DNA of 7,301 nt from JALVCQ01 sp964452325 (GCA_964452325.1 CAYVLB010000094.1:1-7301); one strand, 5' to 3'; positions 1 through 6,703 are shown, counted from the stretch's first letter. Numbers and translations are program-made. The notes: a model not told the origin generated them from the sequence alone.

Positions 1-1809
1 GGCTATTTGTTTCACATAACGGTCCATCAGAATATCATAACGGGCATACAATTCACTTTTACTAAGAACGCCGTATTTTTCAAACAAACGGATGATCCGA
101 TCTTGCTTGTAGATGTCGATGGCTTCGGGGGTGGCCCGCAAGTTTGCCAAACCCCGTCGTTGGGCTTCAGCTCGCCATTCGTCGGAGTAGTTGTCGCCTT
201 CAAACAAGATAGGATCAGCGTCCTTGATGTATTGCGATAACACCTCCAATATTGCCATTTGCATGGATAGCCCTTCTGCCCGTTTGGCGTGATAGTCTTC
301 ATAAAAGCGGTTGAGTTGATCTGCCACAATCAGATTCAACACAATCATTGGCGAGGCGGTATTGGCCGAAGCTCCCACTGCTCGTAATTCAAATTTATTG
401 CCTGTAAAAGCAAATGGTGATGTTCGGTTACGATCGGTATTATCCAACAACACCTCAGGAATGGTAGGGATATCCAAAGAAGTAATGTTTTCCAGCTCGG
501 CTTCCAATACATTCCGATAGTTCTTGGTTTTCAGCTGCTCAAGAACATTGTGCAACACATCTCCGATAAACACGGAGATGATGGCTGGAGGGGCTTCGTT
601 GGCACCCAAGCGGTAATCATTGCCAGCGCTGGCAATGGAAGCACGGAGTAGGTCGTGATAATTGTATACTGCTTTAATCACATTCACAAAAAACACCAAG
701 AAACGAAGGTTCTCTTCGGGGGTTTTGCCAGGATTAAGGAGGTTTTGTCCTTCAAAAGCAATTGACCAGTTGCAGTGCTTGCCCGAGCCGTTGATCCCTG
801 CAAATGGTTTTTCGTGCAATAGTACTTCCATGTTTTTACGGCGGGCAACAATGCGCAAGAGGTTCATCAATAGCTGATTGTGATCTACTGCACGATTGAC
901 TTCTTCAAATAAGGGAGCGCATTCATATTGGGATGGTGCTACTTCATTGTGACGGGTTTTCAGGGGAATACCCAGCCGAAGTGCCTCTTTTTCAAGTTCG
1001 GTCATAAATTCATATACACGTTCGGGAATAAATCCAAAATAGTGATCCTCGAGCTGTTGTCCTCGGGCAGGCTTACGACCGATCACGGTGCGTCCTGCCA
1101 TAACCAAGTCTTTACGGAGGGTATAAAAGGCACGATCAATGAGAAAGTATTCCTGTTCGATGCCCAGGGTCGCTTCGACCCGATCTCCCGACATACCAAG
1201 GACTTTAGCCACCTTTCGAACAATCGTTTCCAACGCAATGATGCTACGAAGCAATGGCGTCTTATAGTCGAGTGCCTCGCCTGTATAGGAAATAAAAACC
1301 GTAGGAATACACAGGGTCCGTCCTCCGCTCATTTCAAATATAAAAGGAGCAGATCGGGGATCCCATGCCGTGTAACCACGCGCTTCAAAAGTGTTGCGAA
1401 GCCCCCCGCTGGGAAAGCTGGAGGCATCCGGCTCTTGTTGGAAAAGTGCTTGACCTGAAAAACGTTCGATCGGATGTCCATTATTTAACGAAAAGAACGC
1501 ATCGTGTTTTTCCGCAGTAAGTCCAGTGAGGGGCTGGAACCAATGCGTATAGTGCGTGGCTCCCTTTTCTATTGCCCATTGCTTCATGCCGTTGGCAATT
1601 TCTTCGGCAATCGATCGGTCGATTTTTCCACCCACACGGATCACTTCTTTCCAACGCCGATACGCTTGCCGTGACAGATAATGTTGCATTTTGACATCGT
1701 CAAATACCAACTCATTGTAGATGCGTGAGAAGGGAGCATCGATGCCGTTGTGTTTCGGAATATCCCGATTCAATAATTCCGAGAATGCCAATTCTCGAAA
1801 AGAACTCAT
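1..1809 (-). CDS. glnN: Type III glutamine synthetase (GlnN), 3' end beyond the window
   Basis: Makes glutamine from glutamate, ammonia and ATP in the cytoplasm; the large GSIII form is a dodecamer. I translated 603 codons from ATG (1809-1807) to the left edge with no stop. Family marks seen: GIEQEYFLID (residues 216-225, metal-binding glutamates E218 and E220), RHNEVAPSQYE (287-297), the NGSGKHCNWS loop (340-349) and FTGNKFELRAVGAS (467-480). The N-terminal part around GGKIDRSIAEEIANGMK and THYTHWFQPLTG is GSIII-specific and rules out the shorter GSI. GSIII proteins are about 700-730 residues, so roughly 100-130 C-terminal residues lie outside. The start fits because MSSFRELAFSELLN is a usual GSIII beginning; no clear Shine-Dalgarno is present, but a promoter -7 element lies 21 bases upstream. 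The gap of 69 bases to the radical SAM gene suggests its own transcript. No damage seen. Confidence 0.97.
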   Translation of the reverse strand, partial: MSSFRELAFSELLNRDIPKHNGIDAPFSRIYNELVFDDVKMQHYLSRQAYRRWKEVIRVGGKIDRSIAEEIANGMKQWAIEKGATHYTHWFQPLTGLTAEKHDAFFSLNNGHPIERFSGQALFQQEPDASSFPSGGLRNTFEARGYTAWDPRSAPFIFEMSGGRTLCIPTVFISYTGEALDYKTPLLRSIIALETIVRKVAKVLGMSGDRVEATLGIEQEYFLIDRAFYTLRKDLVMAGRTVIGRKPARGQQLEDHYFGFIPERVYEFMTELEKEALRLGIPLKTRHNEVAPSQYECAPLFEEVNRAVDHNQLLMNLLRIVARRKNMEVLLHEKPFAGINGSGKHCNWSIAFEGQNLLNPGKTPEENLRFLVFFVNVIKAVYNYHDLLRASIASAGNDYRLGANEAPPAIISVFIGDVLHNVLEQLKTKNYRNVLEAELENITSLDIPTIPEVLLDNTDRNRTSPFAFTGNKFELRAVGASANTASPMIVLNLIVADQLNRFYEDYHAKRAEGLSMQMAILEVLSQYIKDADPILFEGDNYSDEWRAEAQRRGLANLRATPEAIDIYKQDRIIRLFEKYGVLSKSELYARYDILMDRYVKQIA

Positions 1810-1830
1810 GACAGCGAATATTTAACGGGG

Positions 1831-1838
1831 CAAATATA
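1831..1838 (-). promoter_or_regulatory. Candidate Bacteroidota -7 promoter element of glnN
   Basis: Reads TATATTTG on the minus strand, a perfect match to TAnnTTTG, and ends 21 bases before the glnN ATG. A T-rich stretch (TGTTTTT) lies roughly where the -33 element should be, but there is no exact TTTG at the usual spacing of about 19-21. Predicted leader is short, about 15 bases. Confidence 0.6.
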
Positions 1839-1878
1839 TTTTTTGCCTCTATGTGGAAAAACATATCTCAAACCTTCC

Positions 1879-2856
1879 TTACGAAAGGAAAAGGTGCTTC
1901 CACATTCTCTTATGCCAGGCATATTTAAGCGTCGATGGCAATGACCACCACCAATATCGGTTCACTTCCACCGAAAACGATGGTTCCATATAGCAATTGA
2001 TCACGCATCCTTCGCATTGCGGATAGCGTCCCTCCATACGCACCAGCTTTTGCACCTGTTCCGACCGCCATAAATCATACAGGCGTCCCTCAATAGGAAG
2101 GGAATGCTTTTCAAGATGATAGCATGGCAAGATGAGTCGATCATCCGGCGATATGACAATGCTGCTGGATGCCGCCCGGCACACCGGCCGGTCAATATGA
2201 TTGCCGCCATCTTCTCGAAGCCGGAGAAAGGCCTCGTTGAGATATACATTGGGACGACGAGCCCACTTTCGAAGCGTTTGAAGGGCATCGGGTCCCAATT
2301 CATCTTGGATTTCATGATAGGAAAATACCGGATTGAGAATCAACATCAGGTTACGCGGCAGCACAAAGCGATGGTAAACAGCTTCGATTTCATCTACGTT
2401 TCGACTGGTAACGGTGAAAAGAATGTCAGGGCGTTCTCCCAGCGATTGGGCGATATCCAACGACCGTATGAAAAAAGAATAACATTCAACGCCCCGGGAG
2501 GCGTTGTGGGAGGCTTCCTCAACTGAGTCTAGCGAGAAGTGAAGCATATCGACCACTCCCTTCAGTGCTTCGGCCCGCTTGGGATACAGTAAGGTATTGG
2601 TGGTTACGGTGGTGATGAATCCCATCTCCTTGGCCCAACGAAGGTAGTCTGGCAGGTGACGATGTAAAAGAGGCTCACCACCTGTAAAGTCGATCACACG
2701 TACGCCCAGTCGTCGAAGATCATAAAGATTTCGTTGTACGGCTTCTTGGTAAGCATATGGCGAGGGCCGCTCCCAAATATCACAAAACCAACACCGGGCA
2801 TTGCAACGATAGGTAAGGTAGTAGTTAGCTAAAACTGGATCACGGATTAAGCGCAT
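1879..2856 (-). CDS. Radical SAM protein with SPASM-like C-terminal cysteine cluster, substrate unknown
   Basis: A 325-residue enzyme. Near the N-terminus it has the radical SAM CxxxCxxC motif (C18, C22, C25, within RCNARCWFC), which would hold the [4Fe-4S] cluster that cleaves S-adenosylmethionine. It also has the SAM-binding FTGGEPLLH segment (58-65). The C-terminal third holds C226, C245, C281, C284 and C288 (CEGCVINC), the spacing style of a SPASM or twitch domain that binds auxiliary Fe-S clusters; SPASM enzymes often modify peptides or proteins, but some act on small molecules. The last 25 residues are basic and tryptophan-rich (W302-W304, W314, W319), possibly membrane-touching; that is inference. 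The ATG directly follows the accD stop codon (TAG then ATG, no spacer), so it is probably coupled to accD. No small precursor-peptide gene is visible beside it. I cannot name its reaction. Confidence 0.9.
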   Translation of the reverse strand: MRLIRDPVLANYYLTYRCNARCWFCDIWERPSPYAYQEAVQRNLYDLRRLGVRVIDFTGGEPLLHRHLPDYLRWAKEMGFITTVTTNTLLYPKRAEALKGVVDMLHFSLDSVEEASHNASRGVECYSFFIRSLDIAQSLGERPDILFTVTSRNVDEIEAVYHRFVLPRNLMLILNPVFSYHEIQDELGPDALQTLRKWARRPNVYLNEAFLRLREDGGNHIDRPVCRAASSSIVISPDDRLILPCYHLEKHSLPIEGRLYDLWRSEQVQKLVRMEGRYPQCEGCVINCYMEPSFSVEVNRYWWWSLPSTLKYAWHKRMWKHLFLS

Positions 2857-3747
2857 CTACGCAGATATGATGACCTCTTTACCATTACCGTTGGCCACCG
2901 ATTTCTTGGGTTTTTGCAATAAGATTCGCAGCAAACGTACCAATGTTGTTTGGAGCTGACGTCGATCCACAATCGCATCGACGAAGCCGTGTTCCAACAA
3001 AAACTCCGATCGCTGGAATCCTTCTGGCAAGTCTTTTCCAATGGCTTCTTTGATCACCCGTGGTCCTGCAAATCCGATCAAAGCCCCCGGTTCTGCCAAA
3101 TGAATATCTCCCAACATTGCATACGAAGCCGTTACTCCGCCGGTAGTTGGGTCGGTCAGCACCACAATATATGGCATGCCTGCTACCCGCAATTCACTCA
3201 ATGCGGCCGAAGTCTTGGCCATTTGCATCAACGAGAAAGCCGATTCTTGCATTCGGGCACCACCCGATTTGGAAATCATTACCAATGGAAATTTTTGTTC
3301 TGCACAATAGTGCATGGCCCGCTTGATGCGTTCACCGACCACTGTTCCCATGCTTCCACCGATGAATGTAAAGTCCATGCATCCGATCACCACCGATAAT
3401 CGATCCATTCGGCCTTTGGCTACCACAACTGCTTCGGAAGATTGGCTTTTCGTACGTGCCTCATCCAACCGTCGAGAATATGGCTTTTTGTCTTCAAATC
3501 CGAGCGCATCTTTCGGCAACACTTCCTCAAAAAGCAATTCATACTTGCCGTCAAAAAGCAATGCAAAATATTCTTTCGGCCCAATCCGAAAATGGTAACC
3601 ATCTTTGGGGCACACGTAGGCATTTGCTTCAATCTCCTTGACAGGGATGATTTCTCCGCACGAAGGGCATTTATTCCATACTCCTTCCGGGATCTCTTTT
3701 TTCGAACGGGTCAGGATATTTTTGGCAACGCGCTTAAACCAGTTCAT
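2857..3747 (-). CDS. accD: Acetyl-CoA carboxylase carboxyltransferase beta subunit
   Basis: Together with AccA it transfers the carboxyl group from carboxybiotin to acetyl-CoA, giving malonyl-CoA for fatty acid synthesis in the cytoplasm. It is 296 residues, the normal length. An N-terminal zinc-ribbon region (C27, C30, C46) is followed by the crotonase-fold carboxyltransferase domain. Family marks are GGSMGTVVGERIKRA (130-144), SKSGGARMQES (159-169), and TDPTTGGVTASYAMLGD (198-214) leading into AEPGALIGFAGPRVI. The fourth zinc ligand is missing: the usual CPKCGYH reads CPKDGYH, with D49. The ATG shares one base with the fbaB stop (TAATG), so translation is probably coupled. accA is not in the window. 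The identity is secure; only the state of the zinc site is unusual. Confidence 0.97.
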   Translation of the reverse strand: MNWFKRVAKNILTRSKKEIPEGVWNKCPSCGEIIPVKEIEANAYVCPKDGYHFRIGPKEYFALLFDGKYELLFEEVLPKDALGFEDKKPYSRRLDEARTKSQSSEAVVVAKGRMDRLSVVIGCMDFTFIGGSMGTVVGERIKRAMHYCAEQKFPLVMISKSGGARMQESAFSLMQMAKTSAALSELRVAGMPYIVVLTDPTTGGVTASYAMLGDIHLAEPGALIGFAGPRVIKEAIGKDLPEGFQRSEFLLEHGFVDAIVDRRQLQTTLVRLLRILLQKPKKSVANGNGKEVIISA

Positions 3748-4823
3748 TAGGCAATATCAATGTCGGGATTAAGGTATACATCTTGGATGGCGTTCAGGAG
3801 TTGGACACCTTCTTTCATCGGCTTTTGGAATGCTTTGCGGCCACTAATAAGCCCTGTTCCTCCTGCCCGTTTATTGACTACTGCAGTGCGGAGGGCTTGC
3901 TGAAGATCATTTTTTCCAGAAGGCCCTCCCGAATTAATCAGGCCCACCCGCCCCATATAGCAATTTGCCACCTGATAACGCGTTAAGTCAATGGGATGGT
4001 CAGAGGTAAGTTTTTCGTATACCAAAGGGTGGGTTTTCCCAAACTTCAATGCAGTAAATCCACCATTGGTTTCGGGTTGCTTTTGCTTAATAATATCGGC
4101 TTTGAGGGTAACGCCCAAGTGATTAGCTTGGCCCGTAAGGTCTGCAGCCACATGATAGTCTGTTCCCTCCCGCTTAAATGTCGAATTGCGTAAATAAGNN
4201 NNNNNNNNTAAATAAGCCCACAAAACGGTAGCCATTCCTAATTCATGGGCAACTTCAAATGCTTCTGCAATTTCCACAATCTGACGATTCGACTCTGGCG
4301 ACCCAAAATAGATGGTTGCCCCTACCGCCACTGCCCCCAAGTTCCATGCCTCCTCAATGGTTCCATAAAGGATTTGATCGTACTTATTGGGGTAGGTGAG
4401 GAGTTCGTTATGATTGATTTTAACAATAAAAGGAATCTTATGGGCGTATTTGCGGGACACCGAAGCCAACACCCCAAAAGTAGTGGCCACCGCATTGCAT
4501 CCTCCTTCAATAGCCAATCGAACGATGTTTTCTGGATCGAAATAGATTGGATTGGGAGCAAAAGATGCCCCCGCCGAATGCTCAATACCTTGATCAACGG
4601 GAAGGATTGACAAATAACCAGTATTCGCCAGTCTTCCACTTCCATACAACGTTTGAAGACTGCGCAACACTTGCGGGCTACGGTCTGAGTAAACCCATAA
4701 ACGGTCAATGACATCGGGGCTCGGCAAATGCAACATTTCTTTGGGAATCGTTGTACTGGTGTGATTCAACAGGTAATCGCTTTCCGAGCCCAAGAGTTCG
4801 ACGATACGGTCAGTAGTTAGCAT
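3747..4823 (-). CDS. fbaB: Class I fructose-bisphosphate aldolase, FbaB/DhnA type, interrupted by an assembly gap
   Basis: Interconverts fructose 1,6-bisphosphate with dihydroxyacetone phosphate and glyceraldehyde 3-phosphate using a lysine Schiff base, in glycolysis and gluconeogenesis. Family marks: LPVDQGIEHS (74-83), FIVKINHNELLTYPN (132-146), VAADLTGQANHLGV (225-238), ADIIKQK (242-248, where I expect the Schiff-base lysine), NCYMGRVGLINSGGPSG (287-303, phosphate binding), and NKRAGGTGLISGRKAF near the end. As given it is 358 residues including unknown residues from ten Ns. Removing the Ns and one duplicated 8-base flank gives 352 residues, close to the 350 of E. coli FbaB, and restores WAYLRNS. 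A purine-rich AAGGAAAAGGG (4843-4833) nine bases before the ATG can serve as ribosome binding site. It is the first gene of the fbaB-accD-radical SAM run. Confidence 0.96.
   Translation of the reverse strand: MLTTDRIVELLGSESDYLLNHTSTTIPKEMLHLPSPDVIDRLWVYSDRSPQVLRSLQTLYGSGRLANTGYLSILPVDQGIEHSAGASFAPNPIYFDPENIVRLAIEGGCNAVATTFGVLASVSRKYAHKIPFIVKINHNELLTYPNKYDQILYGTIEEAWNLGAVAVGATIYFGSPESNRQIVEIAEAFEVAHELGMATVLWAYLXXXXYLRNSTFKREGTDYHVAADLTGQANHLGVTLKADIIKQKQPETNGGFTALKFGKTHPLVYEKLTSDHPIDLTRYQVANCYMGRVGLINSGGPSGKNDLQQALRTAVVNKRAGGTGLISGRKAFQKPMKEGVQLLNAIQDVYLNPDIDIA
4191..4216. other. Assembly gap (ten Ns, 4199-4208) with identical 8-base flanks
   Basis: The Ns are preceded and followed by the same 8 bases, taaataag (4191-4198 and 4209-4216). 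This is the pattern of two contigs that overlap at their ends but were joined with a fixed-length spacer. Collapsing the two copies and deleting the Ns removes 18 bases, which keeps the fbaB reading frame and gives the expected WAYLRNS protein sequence. Confidence 0.93.
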
Positions 4824-4851
4824 CAGAAAATGCCCTTTTCCTTCTTCGGGG

Positions 4852-4859
4852 CAAACTTA
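4852..4859 (-). promoter_or_regulatory. Candidate Bacteroidota -7 promoter element of the fbaB-accD-radical SAM operon
   Basis: Reads TAAGTTTG on the minus strand, a perfect TAnnTTTG, and ends 28 bases before the fbaB ATG in the 68-base gap after the HU/SPOR gene. No -33 TTTG is present at the usual distance. It would give a leader of about 20 bases that includes the purine-rich ribosome binding site. Confidence 0.5.
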
Positions 4860-4891
4860 AATAAAAAGACCCCTGCTTTACTAATGACAAT

Positions 4892-5845
4892 TCACGGTGC
4901 GATTGGACGGCGTAGTACCCAAATATCAGGGCGTCCCAGCTTTTTCCGAAAGAATGGTAGAAGCTGTCGGGCTTCTGATTCGGAGCGGGTGCTCACCAGC
5001 ACCACACGGAAACGCCCATCCCCCTCGATTACCTCTGCCCGGAATCCCATCTGCTGAAACTGCCGGGCGGCCCGTTGCGCCGGAAGGCGTCGAGCATATG
5101 ATGCTGCAATCAGCAAAAACTCGTTCTCGGAATCGGTAGGAGATGCTACCACCGATCCTGAGTCGACTGCTTGGGGGGGTGTCTCGGAGACCTCATCTTC
5201 CAGATTGGGTGAAGAAACTCTGTCTTGTTCAGTTTCCCATGCAAATCCAGCCATGGCAGGTTGAGGCGAAAGTCGGGGCAGTCCTTGTTCAATCAACCAA
5301 AAACCTAATATTGCCATCACCCATACCGCTGCTATTTGCATCCATTCCCTCTTTGGGGAATCCGACATTAGTTGTTGTAATGGTTGATGGGAAGCCGCTT
5401 TTTGCTTTGTGGGACGAACTGAAATTGGAGGCAGCATCCATGTTTCAAGACGATAGGTAGCATCTGGCAACGGATGAAATACTACCCGACCATCTGCATC
5501 GCGTCGGAAACTCCCCACATCTGCCAGATGTACTACACCTCCTCCTAATATGGTTTCTTTCCATGATTTTATGAAGTGATGCCATTGAGAGGCGATATCG
5601 TCTAAACTCCATCCCCACTCTCGATGCAACAAGGCAAATAATTCGCCGTCGTCTGCCACAATTAACGGAGTAAAGGAAATACGAACGCCTGGAGGAAAAT
5701 ACACCGATTGCAACCGGTCGAATCGTGCCCGTCGCGGGGATGTGAGCAAGGCACCCCATCCCGGAAGTACCACATGCCCTTTTTCTAACAATAGTGCATG
5801 CACCGCCGCAGACACCGCCCGAATAAACGCATCAAGGTTTGTCAT
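4892..5845 (-). CDS. HU-CCDC81-like / SPOR domain single-pass membrane protein
   Basis: A 317-residue protein of a kind common in Bacteroidota. Residues about 1-60 and 63-125 look like two HU-fold halves of the CCDC81-like bacterial type: the first has VVLPGWGALL followed by FPPGVRISFTP, the second has VVHLADVGSFRRD. A hydrophobic segment at about 170-186 (IAAVWVMAILGFWLI) is the single membrane span. An acidic, low-complexity linker (205-240) leads to a C-terminal SPOR domain (about 241-312, from NEFLLIAASY through GRFRVVLV to the end). SPOR domains bind peptidoglycan glycan strands stripped of stem peptides, mostly at division sites. The likely topology is HU part in the cytoplasm and SPOR in the periplasm. 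The start overlaps the upstream cytochrome gene by 14 bases, so the two are probably co-transcribed. Exact role unknown; link to division or envelope is inferred from SPOR. Confidence 0.88.
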   Translation of the reverse strand: MTNLDAFIRAVSAAVHALLLEKGHVVLPGWGALLTSPRRARFDRLQSVYFPPGVRISFTPLIVADDGELFALLHREWGWSLDDIASQWHHFIKSWKETILGGGVVHLADVGSFRRDADGRVVFHPLPDATYRLETWMLPPISVRPTKQKAASHQPLQQLMSDSPKREWMQIAAVWVMAILGFWLIEQGLPRLSPQPAMAGFAWETEQDRVSSPNLEDEVSETPPQAVDSGSVVASPTDSENEFLLIAASYARRLPAQRAARQFQQMGFRAEVIEGDGRFRVVLVSTRSESEARQLLPFFRKKLGRPDIWVLRRPIAP

Positions 5846-6503
5846 TGTCTTGGCTTCGGCTAAGTGTCAACACATATTGGCTCACTGCCTGAATTTCATC
5901 GTCGGAGAGGTGCCCTTCGAAAGCGGGCATCGTTTTGGGACCTTCTTTGATTATCTTTGGAATCTCAAAGAAGGATAGACGCGTACTTACCAATGGTTTC
6001 GCTCCGCTGCGTCTCGCCATACCATCAACTCCATGGCACGGCGCACATAACTGTTCGTAAATCACCTGCCCCCGTTTAAGGGGATCAGTAATATGCGCCT
6101 CTTCAATACGGACCGCCGCTACCGTCTCCTCTAACCATGTCGATCGACCCGTCAACGTTTTGGTATTGGAAATGACGTAAAGGTAAAAAAACACAAATAG
6201 ATTTAACACGGCGAAAAGTTTGCTCCCCGATCGAAATGCCCGAAAACCAATGAAGAAAAATAGAAACACCCCCACCAACTTCACTGTGAGCCAAAGCTCG
6301 CCAATAAAAGCCGATTGAAAGTAAAGGTAAACCCCCGTAGCTACCATCAGCAAACCCACTGTACCTTCCACTACCCGTGTCCGACGTGAAAAAAGCACCA
6401 ACGCTTCTTGCTTATTTGCCAAAAGCAAAATCGTCTTTATCAAGTAAAGTAGGAAAAAAAATAACACGGCTGCCACGTGGGTGTGGCTCATTCCAATGTA
6501 CAT
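5832..6503 (-). CDS. SirB-like four-helix membrane protein fused to a periplasmic cytochrome c domain
   Basis: A 223-residue protein from the ATG at 6503. Four hydrophobic helices lie at roughly residues 9-29, 48-66, 72-88 and 95-112, in a SirB-like arrangement with an N-terminal MYIGMSHTHV. Residues about 140-218 form a mono-haem class I cytochrome c domain: CAPCH (153-157) binds haem, and M192 in TMPAFEGHLSDDEI is the likely sixth ligand. Basic loops follow helix 1 (SRRTRVVE) and helix 3 (FRAFRSGSK) while the loop after helix 2 has no basic residues; the positive-inside rule then puts both ends in the periplasm, as haem attachment requires. It probably carries electrons at the membrane; partner unknown. 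An in-frame TTG at 6515 would add four residues, but I prefer the ATG because MY-x-G followed by a His-rich start resembles related proteins as I recall them and sits 22 bases from a -7 element. Confidence 0.85.
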   Translation of the reverse strand: MYIGMSHTHVAAVLFFFLLYLIKTILLLANKQEALVLFSRRTRVVEGTVGLLMVATGVYLYFQSAFIGELWLTVKLVGVFLFFFIGFRAFRSGSKLFAVLNLFVFFYLYVISNTKTLTGRSTWLEETVAAVRIEEAHITDPLKRGQVIYEQLCAPCHGVDGMARRSGAKPLVSTRLSFFEIPKIIKEGPKTMPAFEGHLSDDEIQAVSQYVLTLSRSQDNDKP

Positions 6504-6525
6504 ATCGCTAACCAATTGGCTTGCG

Positions 6526-6533
6526 CAAACATA
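6526..6533 (-). promoter_or_regulatory. Candidate Bacteroidota -7 promoter element of the cytochrome/SPOR pair
   Basis: Reads TATGTTTG on the minus strand, a perfect TAnnTTTG, ending 22 bases before the preferred ATG and only 10 bases before the alternative TTG. No convincing -33 TTTG at the normal distance. Its last bases overlap the TTGCGCAA palindrome. Confidence 0.5.
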
Positions 6534-6603
6534 CAGACTTTACGACTTTCCTTGTCCGTTCCGTCGTCATCAATTGTTAATCTCGCTAGGCAATAGGGGA
6601 GCA

Positions 6604-6629
6604 CCATAAAAGTGACAACTCCTTTATGG
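6604..6629. repeat. Inverted repeat, 7-base arms, in the divergent intergenic region
   Basis: CCATAAA (6604-6610) and TTTATGG (6623-6629) are exact inverted copies separated by 12 bases, so the arm centres are 19 bases apart, close to two helical turns. It lies about 90-110 bases upstream of the icmF start and about 75-100 upstream of the cytochrome -7 element. It could be an operator for a dimeric regulator or chance; no regulator gene is in the window. Confidence 0.35.
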
Positions 6630-6703
6630 AAAGGGAAGGGGCAGATGCTGTATTTCATCAATAAAGGGATATCCTCGGTTTCTCCTTCAGCACTTGGCAT
6701 TAT

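Noticed and set aside
928..1458. A 176-codon plus-strand reading frame opposite glnN
   Set aside because: It lies wholly antisense to highly conserved glutamine synthetase sequence and has no recognisable domain; a shadow frame.
1875..1890. Possible terminator hairpin at the end of the radical SAM gene (TTCCTT and AAGGAA around a 4-base loop)
   Set aside because: The stem is only six mostly A/T pairs, it contains the stop codon, and the nearest T run is well downstream, so an intrinsic terminator is not supported.
2104..2526. A 140-codon plus-strand reading frame opposite the radical SAM gene
   Set aside because: Antisense to a convincing enzyme, no family resemblance, no promoter or ribosome site.
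2950..3399. A 149-codon plus-strand reading frame opposite accD
   Set aside because: Antisense to conserved carboxyltransferase motifs; the His and Cys richness comes from the reverse reading of accD codons.
4191..4216. The repeated taaataag as a biological direct repeat or target-site duplication around an inserted element
   Set aside because: Only Ns lie between the copies and the protein is restored exactly by collapsing them, so it is a contig-end overlap.
6488..6700. A 70-codon minus-strand reading frame filling the divergent intergenic region
   Set aside because: No recognisable family, mixed composition, overlaps the start of the cytochrome gene and its -7 element; better explained as non-coding promoter DNA.
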